Shown here: positions 42,490 through 51,873 of the stretch, one piece after another
Layout: every line of letters begins with the position of its first letter
Numbering within the stretch: position 1 is the stretch's first letter
The notes under the pieces: generated by a model
The model's database searches: none
What the model saw: the letters and a program-made list of their open reading frames with translations, nothing else
Told to the model about the DNA's origin: nothing
Made by a program: the position numbers and the translations under genes
DNA from: an uncultured bacterium
Lineage (GTDB): Bacteria > Actinomycetota > Coriobacteriia > Coriobacteriales > Coriobacteriaceae
Length of the DNA: 64,000 nt
Reading direction: 5' to 3'
Assembly: GCA_905214465.1 (NCBI GenBank)
Contig: CAJMMD010000007.1
Location: 1 to 64,000 of the forward strand

Positions 42490-43546
42490 TGAGAAGGTGC
42501 TGCTGATTTCACGTCTCGACGGAAACAGGGGGCCTTTGGGCGTAGCCGCGGCAGTCCACTCCCGTCTTGCCCAGAATCATGCTTGCAAGCTTGCTGAGGT
42601 TTATTCCTTTGCCGATGTGCTAAAGCTCATTGTGAAGATTCCATTTACTTACAAGGGTTACTCCATATGCGTGCACCAAAATGGATTCAGAGTACCCATG
42701 GCGCTCTGCATGCTATCGAAGATTGATCACGGCAATAACTACTACCTCGTAGTTCATGGCATTGCAGCCGAAGAACGCAAATACCGGCCGGTGCTGTCTC
42801 GTGATCTTAAGCTCGAACCTAAGCTAATTAGAGAGTTCCCGAATCTCATCTGTGTTTCTAGGTTTGAGGCTGAAGTTCTTAAGAAGTTGTATGGCCGTAA
42901 CGAAAACGTTACGGTGATAGGGAACGGTGTCGACCTCCCTGTAGGGGTTGAAGTCGACTCATTGTTGGCTGAGAAGCGCTCCTCGAATCCTCCCGTCGTG
43001 ATAACGACGGGAGGATTCGAGGAGCGCAAGGGCTGCGATCTCGCACTCCTTGCGCTGTCGAAGTATGCTGCCCTAACGGATGCCCAACCTAGGCTCATAG
43101 TATGCGGTCGGGATTCCCGGGCCGTCGGCTCCAATCGTGCCCTCTGCGAAAAGATGGCTAGGGAGGGTGGTGTTGAGCTTGATTACCGCGGAGAAATATC
43201 TGACAAGGAAGAGTTAATGAGGCTCTATCGTAAGGCTGACTTCTATGCCGGGCTCAGCAGGTTCGACACCTTCAATGTATCCGTTTTGGAGGGCGCCGCA
43301 TCTTGCTGCATACCTATTGTTTCCGAGAAGTGCGGCGCCTCTGCGCTCTTTGACGGATCCAACTCTATTCGTTGCGATATCGACGAAGCGGATTGGGCAG
43401 ATGAGGCTGCCACATCCCTTGTTCGCCTGTGTTCTGATAACGCCCTCTATCGCGAGGTGGCAAGTCGCTCTCACGCTGTTGCCACAGCGAATACTTGGGA
43501 TGCCGTGGCGGAGCGCTATTGGGAGGTTCTTTCGAATGACGAATAG
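42476..43546 (+). CDS. Glycosyltransferase, GT4-type
   Basis: 356-aa GT-B glycosyltransferase. Start at 42476 (MDFPNEKVLLISRLDG) inside the end of the acyltransferase gene; the upstream frame is acyltransferase sequence. N-terminal domain has VHQNGFRVPMAL and LICVSRFEAEVLKKLYG; donor domain has VTVIGNGVD, VVITTGGFEERKGCDLALLAL near 183 (conserved GT4 Gly-rich/ERKG), LIVCGRDSR, and FYAGLSRFDTFNVSVLEGAA near 260 (E-x7-E-like donor site). A perfect 24-bp hairpin (42976-43027) codes for the stretch just before and through TTGGFEER. Overlaps the Wzy start. Confidence 0.88.
   Translation: MDFPNEKVLLISRLDGNRGPLGVAAAVHSRLAQNHACKLAEVYSFADVLKLIVKIPFTYKGYSICVHQNGFRVPMALCMLSKIDHGNNYYLVVHGIAAEERKYRPVLSRDLKLEPKLIREFPNLICVSRFEAEVLKKLYGRNENVTVIGNGVDLPVGVEVDSLLAEKRSSNPPVVITTGGFEERKGCDLALLALSKYAALTDAQPRLIVCGRDSRAVGSNRALCEKMAREGGVELDYRGEISDKEELMRLYRKADFYAGLSRFDTFNVSVLEGAASCCIPIVSEKCGASALFDGSNSIRCDIDEADWADEAATSLVRLCSDNALYREVASRSHAVATANTWDAVAERYWEVLSNDE
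42976..43027. repeat. 24-bp perfect hairpin inside a glycosyltransferase gene
   Basis: Arms 42976-42999 and 43004-43027 are exact reverse complements around a 4-base loop (gata). In frame it encodes RSSNPPVV on one arm and TTGGFEER on the other. Confidence 0.97.
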
Positions 43547-44726
43547 CGCTACCGCTGATCAGCCTGTAAACCTATCACTTTCGTCAAGGAGCTCGGTCTT
43601 CTTCTGGATGGGTTTTTGGGTCTTATTTGCCAAATTCTTTCTCCAAGCTACTGTTTTCGTTGCGGTAGAAGGTGCGTTTGCTAAGGTCTTATTGCTATTT
43701 GGATGCGCTTTTCTGGCGTTCAGGGTGGCTGTCCTTTTCCTGGAGGGCCACTCGAGCGGTTTGGGAATTATAGGTATATGTCTCGGAACTGTGTCCTATG
43801 TTCTATCTGGCGAGTCTGTTTTGTTGACTACTTCGCTTCTTCTTACCGCCGCATATGAAATTGATCCGCAATCTATCCTTAAATGCTGGAGCCGCGCCGT
43901 AACGGCAATCATAGTCCTTATGATCTGGACCTATGTCATCGCTCGGCTGATGGGCGTGACGATTGGATTGCAATGGTCCGATATCGGAGGCCTGTCTTCG
44001 AATCGTAGTGCGTTGTTTTTTATCCATCCGAATTACTGCGCAGCCGTATTCTTCGCTTGGGCTATGGCCATGTTCTGTCGAACGGATGTACACATTGCGC
44101 TGAGGGGAATCGTCGGCGCGATTTCTACGAGTGTGATTGTTGCTGTAGCGGGTTCGCGGACTTCGGCAGCATCTCTCCTTCTCTTCTATGCATTGGTGGT
44201 TGTACTAACGGCCTGGTCAAATCGTGCGGGCAGCGGCTTTGTAAAATGGGTGCCAAGGGTTATCGTTGCCGTTCCTTTGGTTCTCTTTCTTTTTACGTTG
44301 TGGATTTCCGCCATCTGGTTCATGGGACCCAACTTCAGCCAGGCTGCGAGTGATTTTCTTACTGGTAGGCCTGCTCTTTGGTGGGCACAATGGAATTATG
44401 CTGGTCTCACTGTTTTCGGACACCATGCCTTTGAAGGCGTTCTTCTCATCAGGGGATCATTTCACGATATCCACACTGTTGATGGGATGTACGCATCGTT
44501 TCTGTTCAATATGGGGGTCGCAGGTTTCGCCTGGCTTCTAGTGCTCGCATGGCGTGCTTTCAAATTGAAGGAAGGAATCGATCCCATCTTTGCAGCCGCT
44601 CTTATTGCCATTTTCATCTTTGCTTTCACCGAGTGGCATGCCGTAAATGCTGCTGTCTGCGCCCCTCTAATTCTCCTCTCTCGAGGAATGGTGCCTATCG
44701 AAAGGAGAGTACTCCGTGATTCCTGA
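43536..44726 (+). CDS. O-antigen/capsule polymerase (Wzy-like)
   Basis: 396-aa polytopic membrane protein with about ten to eleven hydrophobic helices (for example FFWMGFWVLFAKFFLQATVFV near 24, IIVLMIWTYVIARLMGVTIGL, WVPRVIVAVPLVLFLFTLWI). A long outer loop near 265-310 and the motif WWAQWNYAGLTVFGHHAFEGV resemble the O-antigen ligase/polymerase family loop. Starts at ATG 43536, overlapping the previous stop. Sequence conservation among Wzy proteins is low, so the call leans on topology and on its place between glycosyltransferase genes and wzx. Confidence 0.82.
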   Translation: MTNSATADQPVNLSLSSRSSVFFWMGFWVLFAKFFLQATVFVAVEGAFAKVLLLFGCAFLAFRVAVLFLEGHSSGLGIIGICLGTVSYVLSGESVLLTTSLLLTAAYEIDPQSILKCWSRAVTAIIVLMIWTYVIARLMGVTIGLQWSDIGGLSSNRSALFFIHPNYCAAVFFAWAMAMFCRTDVHIALRGIVGAISTSVIVAVAGSRTSAASLLLFYALVVVLTAWSNRAGSGFVKWVPRVIVAVPLVLFLFTLWISAIWFMGPNFSQAASDFLTGRPALWWAQWNYAGLTVFGHHAFEGVLLIRGSFHDIHTVDGMYASFLFNMGVAGFAWLLVLAWRAFKLKEGIDPIFAAALIAIFIFAFTEWHAVNAAVCAPLILLSRGMVPIERRVLRDS

Positions 44727-45870
44727 TATTCACAAACCTCTAATTTCTCAAATGACTTGGTACCAGTCTCAAAACTATGGGACGGTTCTTCAGGCATATG
44801 CCTTGCAAAGAACATTGAATGACATTGGGGCGGACGCTCGCCTCGTGAATTACGACCCCGCGCCTTGGCAGCAGCGAAATCAATCCGGGCTGCGTAAGAG
44901 TAAGCCCTTCAAGGCCGCTCGCATGTTCCAGCAGCGTGCAATGGGGGTTGCGCCGTTCACCTCAGCCGAGAAGAGTGCCGCGTTCAAGGGGTTTACTTCC
45001 ACCTTCATTAAAGAAACCGAGCCGGTAGCTTCGCCAGATGATTTTGAAGCTCTGAATTCCTTTTTTGATGCGTTTGTCTGTGGCAGCGATCAAGTGTGGT
45101 CCCCACGTTGCTTCGACCCTCGTTACTATCTCGATTTCGTCGCTGACGATAAACCCCGTATCGCCTATGCTCCAAGCTTCGGTTGTGACTCGCTCCCGGA
45201 TACCATTGCTGCGGCTATCGCCCCACTTGTCTCTGGCTTCAACGCTTTGAGCGCTCGTGAGACTGCGGGAGCGCGAATGGTGAGGGACCTTAGCGGCAGG
45301 GAGTGTAAGGTTGTCTGCGATCCAGTGGTACTGCTCGGTGCTGATGAGTGGCGTTCTATCAGTCGGCATGACACTCCGCTAGTCTCCGAGCGCTACTGTC
45401 TCTGCTACTTCTTGGGTCGCTCCGAGGGGAACTGGAAGCTTGCCCGTTCCATTGCCAAGAAAAAGGGCCTCGAACTCGTTATCATCCCTGTGTTTAACGG
45501 AGATATTAAGCGTGGGGGTATGGTTCCTTCTGGCGTGGGGCCGCTAGAGTTCCTCTGGCTCATAGACAATGCATCCCATGTGTGCACTGACTCGTTCCAC
45601 GGTCTTGTCTTCTCGACCCTACTAGAACGAGACTTCTCTGTCTTTGAACGCTTTAAACCTGGCACCACCGCCTCACAAAACGTAAGAATTGAAAGCTTTT
45701 TGAGCCTTACAGGCCTTGAGGATAGATTAATCCGATGGGATGCTAAGGACGCATCCTGCTCTGTCGCCCAAGTCAACTTTGCTCGTGCCGAAACCAGGAT
45801 TTCCTCACTTCGCCAGAGTTCTCTGGAGTATCTGCGAGGGGCTCTCAAGCCGGTACTCTCTGAGCACTAA
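44716..45870 (+). CDS. Polysaccharide pyruvyl transferase family protein
   Basis: 384-aa enzyme likely adding a ketal-linked pyruvate from PEP to a capsule sugar, giving negative charge. Family hallmarks: SQNYGTVLQAYALQRTL near 18-34, FDAFVCGSDQVWSPRCFDPRYYLDFV near 115-140, IAYAPSFGCDSL near 148, SARETAGARMV near 180, CDPVVLL near 200 and SHVCTDSFHGLVFSTLL near 285. GTG start overlapping wzy by 11 bases. All expected motifs are intact. Confidence 0.92.
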   Translation: MIPDIHKPLISQMTWYQSQNYGTVLQAYALQRTLNDIGADARLVNYDPAPWQQRNQSGLRKSKPFKAARMFQQRAMGVAPFTSAEKSAAFKGFTSTFIKETEPVASPDDFEALNSFFDAFVCGSDQVWSPRCFDPRYYLDFVADDKPRIAYAPSFGCDSLPDTIAAAIAPLVSGFNALSARETAGARMVRDLSGRECKVVCDPVVLLGADEWRSISRHDTPLVSERYCLCYFLGRSEGNWKLARSIAKKKGLELVIIPVFNGDIKRGGMVPSGVGPLEFLWLIDNASHVCTDSFHGLVFSTLLERDFSVFERFKPGTTASQNVRIESFLSLTGLEDRLIRWDAKDASCSVAQVNFARAETRISSLRQSSLEYLRGALKPVLSEH

Positions 45871-45914
45871 CGGTGCGCGTAATCGTGAACCATTAACAAA
45901 GAAAGGTAGCGTAG

Positions 45915-47648
45915 ATGCCTGCTAAGTACACAGAAGAGAAGAACGTTCTCATGCTCATGAGTCTTATGAAGCAGCATGGAGTGAGGAAAATCGTTGCCTC
46001 TCCGGGGACCACAAACATATCGTTCGTGGTCAGTCTTCAGCGCGACCCGTATTTCCAGGTGTTCTCCTCCGTTGATGAACGCTCCGCGGCCTATATCGCC
46101 TGCGGTCTTGCAGAAGAGTCTGGCGAGCCGGTGGCTCTCAGCTGCACGCAGGCCACAGCGTCCAGGAATTACTTTCCGGGTCTCACTGAGGCCTATTATC
46201 GGAAACTTCCCGTGCTTGCAGTTACTTCGACGCAGCATGCGGTCCGCATTGGCCAAAACATTCAACAGGCCATCGATCGAACCGTCCAACCTATCGACAC
46301 CGTGAAGTTGAGCGTGCAAGTGCCTATCATTCAGAGCGCTGAGGATGCCACTTACGCCAACGTTGCCATCAATCGAGCGCTGCTTGAGCTTCGGCGCGAT
46401 GGCGGAGCCCCCGTCCACATCAACCTCACCACAACCTATACCAAGGTATACGATGCCTCAGAGCTCCCCAAGAGCCGTAGCATCATGCGTTATACATCAG
46501 AAGATGAACTTCCTCAGATCCCTTCCGGCTCCAGGGTTGCCGTCTATGTCGGTGCGCACAGCCGCTGGAGCGATAGACTTACCGTTGCCGTTGATTCATT
46601 CTGCGAGACCTACGGCGCGTGCGTTCTCTGCGATCAGACGAGTAACTATTGGGGCCGTTACCGCGTGAACCCCTCGCTGCTTTTCTCGCAAGGCAATGCC
46701 GTTGCCTCGTCAGAGACAATCGACGTCCTCATCCACATCGGGAACACTTCGGGGGGAGCCGCGCCAAGACGTCTTAAGGCGTCCTGGCGCGTCAATCCGG
46801 ATGGAGAGGTGCGCGACACTTTCGGTTGCTTGAAGAACGTCTTCGACATGTCTGAGGAGCGCTTCTTTGAAACATATGCGAGTATGGTTGACTCGACTAC
46901 TTCGCCGGCGTACCGAGAGGAGTGCGCGCGCGAGGCTACCGCCATTATGACCAAGATTCCTGAATTGCCTTTCTCAAACGCTTGGATGGCTCAACAGACT
47001 CTGCCCCTCTTCCCTGAGGGCTCAATTATCCACATGGGAATTTACAACTCGTTGCGTACATGGAGCCTCTTCGAGGGCAATCGGGTCCGTGGGTACTGCA
47101 ACACGGGAGGATTTGGCATCGACGGTGGCGTATCAAGCCTGCTCGGAGCATCGCTGGCTACAGATGCCCCCTGCTTCGGCGTGTTCGGTGACCTTGCATT
47201 TTTCTATGATATGAATGCACTCGGTAACCGTCATGTTGGCAACAACCTACGCATCCTCATTGTTAACAACGGCTGCGGTGTCGAGTTCAAGAATCATATC
47301 AATCGCGCTTACCCCCTCGGCGATGAGGCAGACCTCTATGTAAGCGCTCGGGGCCATTACGGGCACCAGTCGCGCAAACTTATTAAGCACTTTGCCGAGG
47401 ACCTTGGGTTCGAATATCGGGGCGTTGAGACAAAAGATGAGTATCTAGTCGCTGTTGACTTGCTCGTTTCACCAGAACCGCGCGACCGCCCCGTTCTGAT
47501 TGAAGCGTTTGTGCGACCCGAGGACGACACCGATGCACTTAAGATCCTCTACAGTATCGAGGAGACTACGACGGGAAACGCCAAGGCTGCCATCAAGTCT
47601 GTCATTGGTGAAAAAGGCGTACGCATGCTGAAGGGGCTTGTTCGATGA
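45915..47648 (+). CDS. MenD/acetolactate-synthase-like thiamine-pyrophosphate enzyme
   Basis: 577-aa TPP-dependent enzyme of unknown substrate. N-terminal pyrimidine-binding domain with IVASPGTTNISFVVSL and FSSVDERSAAYIACGLAEESGEPVAL, in which Glu of DERSA corresponds to the cofactor-activating Glu of MenD. C-terminal PP-binding domain with GDLAFFYDMNALGNR and NNG (GDxxFxxDxNxL..NN TPP motif). MenD itself makes menaquinone, but here the gene sits in a capsule locus, overlaps an SDR gene by 4 bases, and no men genes are near. TPP enzymes such as YerE build branched deoxysugars, so it may add a two-carbon or larger unit to a nucleotide sugar. Inferred, not shown. Confidence 0.8.
   Translation: MPAKYTEEKNVLMLMSLMKQHGVRKIVASPGTTNISFVVSLQRDPYFQVFSSVDERSAAYIACGLAEESGEPVALSCTQATASRNYFPGLTEAYYRKLPVLAVTSTQHAVRIGQNIQQAIDRTVQPIDTVKLSVQVPIIQSAEDATYANVAINRALLELRRDGGAPVHINLTTTYTKVYDASELPKSRSIMRYTSEDELPQIPSGSRVAVYVGAHSRWSDRLTVAVDSFCETYGACVLCDQTSNYWGRYRVNPSLLFSQGNAVASSETIDVLIHIGNTSGGAAPRRLKASWRVNPDGEVRDTFGCLKNVFDMSEERFFETYASMVDSTTSPAYREECAREATAIMTKIPELPFSNAWMAQQTLPLFPEGSIIHMGIYNSLRTWSLFEGNRVRGYCNTGGFGIDGGVSSLLGASLATDAPCFGVFGDLAFFYDMNALGNRHVGNNLRILIVNNGCGVEFKNHINRAYPLGDEADLYVSARGHYGHQSRKLIKHFAEDLGFEYRGVETKDEYLVAVDLLVSPEPRDRPVLIEAFVRPEDDTDALKILYSIEETTTGNAKAAIKSVIGEKGVRMLKGLVR
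46761..46790. repeat. 30-bp near-palindrome in the TPP-enzyme gene
   Basis: gcgccaagacgtctt followed by aaggcgtcctggcgc; the 30 bases are self-complementary except for two mismatched pairs. It lies within coding sequence, as do the perfect palindromes at 41208 and 42976. Confidence 0.8.
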
Positions 47649-48727
47649 AAGCGCTACTTCTGGGGGGCACGGGTGCGATAGGGAACTATCTCCAGGGGGA
47701 ACTTTCCTCTCGTGGGTGGGACGTCTTCGTTACCTCTCGAAGCGCCCGTAGATCGCAGGGTTCGGTCACCTATCTCCGGGGCAATGCGAAGGATCCAGTA
47801 TTTCTCGCTGATGTGTTAAAGGATGGATACGATGTCCTAGTAGACTTTATGACATGGGACCCCGAGGTATTCCGTTCAGTGTCCGAGCTCATGCTTGCTT
47901 CGGCTGGCCGCTACGTATTCCTCTCGTCCTACCGTGTCTTTGCCGATTCGCCGATTATTGACGAGCGAAGCCCGCGTCTCCTTGAGTCGTGTCCTGATGA
48001 GAGATATCGCGCTGGCGGAGAGTACGCAATCATTAAAGCTCATGAGGAGGACATCCTTCGATTCGGCTCGATGGAGAACTGGACCATCGTGCGCCCCGCC
48101 ATTACCTTCTCGGGTGATGGTGTGGGCAGATTTCAGCTATGTACATACGAAAGCAGTCTCTGGCTTTGGCGCGCTTTAAAGGGGCTTCCGGTCCCCGTCG
48201 TTCACGATATGATGGGGAAACAATGCACTCTCACATGGGCATGTGATGTCGCGCGGATGATTGCACTGTTGGTCGGGAACTCCGCTGCCGCCGGTGAGGA
48301 CTTCAATGTGGCGACCTCGCAGCACCAGACTTGGGGCGAAGTGCTCAACTTGTATCGCTCCGTCTTGCCGGTCGAGACGCGCGATGTGACACTTCATGAC
48401 TATGAGTACCATTGCGGTCCCGCTTTGAAGGAATATGGCTACATTCCCCAGGTTCGCTACGACCGTATGGTCGATCGCATTCTCGACAACTCAAAGGTGC
48501 TTGAGTTCACGGGGCTAACGACTGGCGACCTTACCGACGTTCGAGAGGCGCTTCCCCGGGAACTCTCGGCCTATCTTTCGCATGGGCCGCACCTCTCCGC
48601 ATCCCCGACGGTGCAAGGGCGCCTCGATCGAGTCTCCGGTTCGTCATTGCCGTTTCGAGACACTTTAAGCGAATTTGGGGTTTCTGGTTCCCTTAAGTAT
48701 CTTGCTGCAATATTTGGGTTGGTGTAA
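47645..48727 (+). CDS. NAD-dependent epimerase/dehydratase-like SDR protein
   Basis: 360-aa extended SDR. N-terminal nucleotide motif LLLGGTGAIGNYL (GGxGxxG) near 4-16, YVFLSSYRVFADSP near 95, and a segment GGEYAIIKAHEED where a YxxxK-like pattern (Tyr-x3-Lys, YAIIK) is seen near 127. NWTIVRPAITFSGDG near 147 is typical for sugar-nucleotide or isoflavone-reductase-like members. The start overlaps the TPP enzyme stop, so the two probably act in succession, for instance reducing or isomerising the product of the TPP reaction. Exact activity unknown. Confidence 0.82.
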   Translation: MKALLLGGTGAIGNYLQGELSSRGWDVFVTSRSARRSQGSVTYLRGNAKDPVFLADVLKDGYDVLVDFMTWDPEVFRSVSELMLASAGRYVFLSSYRVFADSPIIDERSPRLLESCPDERYRAGGEYAIIKAHEEDILRFGSMENWTIVRPAITFSGDGVGRFQLCTYESSLWLWRALKGLPVPVVHDMMGKQCTLTWACDVARMIALLVGNSAAAGEDFNVATSQHQTWGEVLNLYRSVLPVETRDVTLHDYEYHCGPALKEYGYIPQVRYDRMVDRILDNSKVLEFTGLTTGDLTDVREALPRELSAYLSHGPHLSASPTVQGRLDRVSGSSLPFRDTLSEFGVSGSLKYLAAIFGLV

Positions 48728-48734
48728 AGGAAAC

Positions 48735-50168
48735 TTGAGTCAAATAAAAAAGAAGAAACAGGATACTGAGGGTTCCGAGCAATCGCATGCTATGGCTCTC
48801 ATTAAGAACACGGGCATCTTTGCTATTGGCACATTCGGCTCTAAGATTCTCACGCTTCTGATAATCCCGCTTTGTACTCATTATATCGCAACGGACGACA
48901 TGGGCATCTATGACATGGTCTATACCATAATTGCCCTCCTGCAACCCATTGCAGTTCTTGCTATTCCAGAGTCGCTGTTCCGTTGGGTTATTGATGCTAA
49001 GGCCGATAAAAAAAGCGTCTACTCGACTTGGTTGGGTCTCTTTGCTGGGCTTACAGCGGTGTTCACGGCGATATTCTGGATCTGCTGGCTTATTGTCGAC
49101 TTTGCCGATGCGGGTCTGATGTATGTCCTTGTCGTATTGAGCTGTCTTTATCAGAGTTTTCAGTACGGCACGCGTGGCCTTCATAACAATAAGTTGTTCG
49201 CGATTTCTGGCATCGTTTACTCAATCGCGTACTGTCTTGGCTGTTTTCTCCTGGTCGCCGTCCTGAATGTGGGATATCACGGACTTCTTTACGCGATGCT
49301 GTCCGCCACAGTCGTAGCATCGCTATTTCTGGTTGTTCCGCAGAGAGAACTCAGATCGTTTGCGGCATCCGGCATTAATGGGGAAGTGGCGTTGGAGATG
49401 CTGCGCTACTCGCTTTATTTGTTGCCCAATCAGCTGAGTTGGTGGGCGATGACTATGCTCGGGAGACTGATAATTGTCGGCTTCATGGGCTATTCCGCAA
49501 ATGGCATCTTCTCCGTGGCGATGAAGTTTCCCTCCGCGCTCTCGATGATTTCCAACATTTTCACCCCCGCTTGGCAGGAGCAAGCAGTTATGCTCTTCAA
49601 GAAGAAGGGGAAGGACGAGTATTTCTCGAAGGTATTCAACCAATACGCCATTTTGCTTGCTACTTTGCTCATCCCCGGCGTGCCTGTGACCAAGCTCTTT
49701 GTCCATTTTGCCATGGATCCTTCTTACTTTTCATGCTTTAACTACGTAGCACTTTTATACCTAGGCGCCGCCCTCAATGCGCTTTCTGCGTTTGTGGGAG
49801 TACTATATATGTGTGCCAAGGACACCAAGGGCGCTGCCAGTACTACGGTCATCGGCGCCGCCGTGAATATCGTTGCATCCCTTGCGCTTGTTCCCTTGAT
49901 AGGTCTTATGGGGGCGGCACTTGGCAACTTCCTTGGAAATGCAGCCATTCTCGTTGCTCGCTTGAAGCAAACCCATAGATACTGCACGATGACTGTTGAC
50001 TGGAAGAGGATTTTGGCTTACGGAGTGATTGTCGTTGTGGTTTCGCTTCTTGCGGCTGGTCTCAACTCGCTTCCTTCGATTTGCGCACTATCCCTCTGCT
50101 GCGCAATTGTCTTCTATTTTGCTAACCGCAGCTCCGTTAAGACTCTCAAGAGTTTCCTTAATAAATAG
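48735..50168 (+). CDS. Polysaccharide repeat-unit flippase (Wzx/MATE-like)
   Basis: 477-aa membrane protein with about twelve to fourteen helices, moving lipid-linked repeat units outward. The segment MALIKNTGIFAIGTFGSKILTLLIIPLCTHYI opens the first helix as in Wzx proteins; later helices include SLYLLPNQLSWWAMTMLGRL and GAALNALSAFVGVLYM. The TTG at 48735 has aaagg 4 bases upstream and is used; ATG 48792 (MALIKN) is a credible alternative that would shorten the basic N-terminal extension. Last gene of the capsule run. Confidence 0.88.
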   Translation: MSQIKKKKQDTEGSEQSHAMALIKNTGIFAIGTFGSKILTLLIIPLCTHYIATDDMGIYDMVYTIIALLQPIAVLAIPESLFRWVIDAKADKKSVYSTWLGLFAGLTAVFTAIFWICWLIVDFADAGLMYVLVVLSCLYQSFQYGTRGLHNNKLFAISGIVYSIAYCLGCFLLVAVLNVGYHGLLYAMLSATVVASLFLVVPQRELRSFAASGINGEVALEMLRYSLYLLPNQLSWWAMTMLGRLIIVGFMGYSANGIFSVAMKFPSALSMISNIFTPAWQEQAVMLFKKKGKDEYFSKVFNQYAILLATLLIPGVPVTKLFVHFAMDPSYFSCFNYVALLYLGAALNALSAFVGVLYMCAKDTKGAASTTVIGAAVNIVASLALVPLIGLMGAALGNFLGNAAILVARLKQTHRYCTMTVDWKRILAYGVIVVVVSLLAAGLNSLPSICALSLCCAIVFYFANRSSVKTLKSFLNK

Positions 50169-50778
50169 CATTGTGGAATAATTTTTCGGTTGAGCAGGGA
50201 AACTAGCTGTTAGCACCGGGCGATTTTAACCACTGCTAAAAATAATTTTTGACCATTTCCGCTCACCGAATATTGACCACCACGTCCCTGCTGCCACCTG
50301 ACGTTTGCGGTATCTACGCGATAACGTCAGGTGTGCAATTGTGACGAACGAGAACTTAGATGGCCCACGGTAAGATATAACCACGACGCCCTGTGAAATG
50401 TCAGTAGAGGAGGGGGTAGGCCCGCAGGTATGTAACATTGCGGAGTACTACAGAAAGACAGAGCTTGCTCGCTTCCGGACGAGGACGATCAGGAGCACGG
50501 GTTCAGGGCCCTGCCTCATGGGAACATCGGGAAGATAGCTTCAATTGCACATTGGATATTCCAATTATCCTTATTTGTTGACTTGAGAGTCGGCTGCCGA
50601 TCGATTACGTAAGAGTCTCCTCCATTCACCGACTGACAAAACGATTTACACCTAATTATTGGCGCTGCTCAGGGACATTTTCTTTGTTTGTGCCTTGATC
50701 TCGCTAAACTAATAACTGCTGCTACCAGGGCATTTTCTGGTGCACATTCTATTGGCTCCTGCGAAGATCGGAGCGGGT
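50169..50778. other. Non-coding gap after the capsule locus
   Basis: 610 bases of lower GC with no convincing gene. It contains a hairpin cacctgacgtt (50295-50305) / aacgtcaggtg (50323-50333) and an AT-rich taaaaataattttt at about 50235. A 47-codon open frame starting at 50398 matches no family I recognise. The region may be debris of a lost gene or insertion. Confidence 0.5.
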
Positions 50779-51873
50779 ATGTTTGCTGCCGAGTCCTACA
50801 CCAGCCGTCATTACATTGCGATTGTTGCCATGGCCTGCCTATGTTTTTTGCTGGGCGGGCCCTCTTATGCCGCGGGCGCGGAGAGCCTCATCATCGCGGG
50901 CACGACGTACTACGAGCCGGGTGTGTCGGGCCCCGGCTGGGCCTGGACCGATGCCGACCACCTGGAGCTTAACGGCTACGCGGGCGAGGCCATCGGCGCC
51001 GAGGGCGACCTGGTGCTGACGCTTGCCGGGCAAAACTCCGTGACGGAGTCGCATGCGCCCGATGCGGACATCACGCTGTGCGGCATGGAGGTGTGGGGCA
51101 ACCTGACGCTTCGCGGTACCGGGACCTTAATGGCGACAGGCTCGCAGTGCGGGATCCACGTTTCGCGGGCGCTCGTGGTGGACGGCTGCACCGTCGACGC
51201 CCGGGCAGACGGCGCCAATATCACGGACGAGGCGGTTGCCGGCGCAATCGCAGGCGACATGGCCGTGCGCGGCGGCGGGCGCGTCGTTGCCGCGAGCGCC
51301 GGGTCCGGAGCGGGCGTGCGCGCCTACGGCGTGTATCTGCAGGATGCGGGCCTTGGCGATGGCGCGGCCGGCTGTCGGCTTTCCGTCGACGCCTCGTGGC
51401 TCGATGCGGCCGGTGCCGACGGCGGCGTTGCGTGCACGGGCGGGTCGCTTGTGTCCGCTCGGTTTGTGACGCCTGCTGGTGGGGTCTTTGGTGCTGGTAG
51501 CGTGGTGGATGCCGTAGGGGCCGTGGCACCGCACGTGGTGGTTGAACCCGAGGGTGCCACGCCTCCGGCGGGGGAGACCGACAGGGGCGAGGTACCGGGC
51601 GATGGCGCGGACAAGCCTTCCGCCGATGCTAGCCCCGCTGCCGAAGAGCCCACCACGGGGCCCACGGCAAATCCCGCGCTGAAACCCGCGGCCACGACAA
51701 CCAAGACAACAACGACAGTAACCAAGACCACAGTCGTCAAAGTCCCCAAGCCCAAGGCTGCCACTGTGACAACAGCGGCACTCCCCAAGACCGGCGACAA
51801 CAACTGGGTCGTCGCGTCCGTAGCGCTTTTCCTACTGGGGACAGTGCTCTTGGCCGCCGCATATCGCTGCTGA
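50779..51873 (+). CDS. LPXTG cell-wall-anchored surface protein
   Basis: 364-aa exported protein. An N-terminal signal peptide (hydrophobic YIAIVAMACLCFLLGGPSYAAGAE, about residues 13-35) is followed by a Gly/Ala/Asp-rich body with repeated strand-like segments (GDLVLTLAGQ, GNLTLRGTGTLMATG, GDMAVRGGGRVVAASAG) that suggest a parallel beta-helix or carbohydrate-binding fold. A Pro/Glu/Thr-rich stalk and Thr/Lys tract come next, then the sorting signal LPKTGDNNW, a hydrophobic helix and a short tail. A sortase would link it to peptidoglycan; none is in the window. Start at 50779 has ggag five bases upstream. Ligand unknown. Confidence 0.88.
   Translation: MFAAESYTSRHYIAIVAMACLCFLLGGPSYAAGAESLIIAGTTYYEPGVSGPGWAWTDADHLELNGYAGEAIGAEGDLVLTLAGQNSVTESHAPDADITLCGMEVWGNLTLRGTGTLMATGSQCGIHVSRALVVDGCTVDARADGANITDEAVAGAIAGDMAVRGGGRVVAASAGSGAGVRAYGVYLQDAGLGDGAAGCRLSVDASWLDAAGADGGVACTGGSLVSARFVTPAGGVFGAGSVVDAVGAVAPHVVVEPEGATPPAGETDRGEVPGDGADKPSADASPAAEEPTTGPTANPALKPAATTTKTTTTVTKTTVVKVPKPKAATVTTAALPKTGDNNWVVASVALFLLGTVLLAAAYRC

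Noticed and set aside
50398..50540. 47-codon open frame in the gap after wzx
   Set aside because: No family match recognised and no clear ribosome site; treated as part of the non-coding gap.
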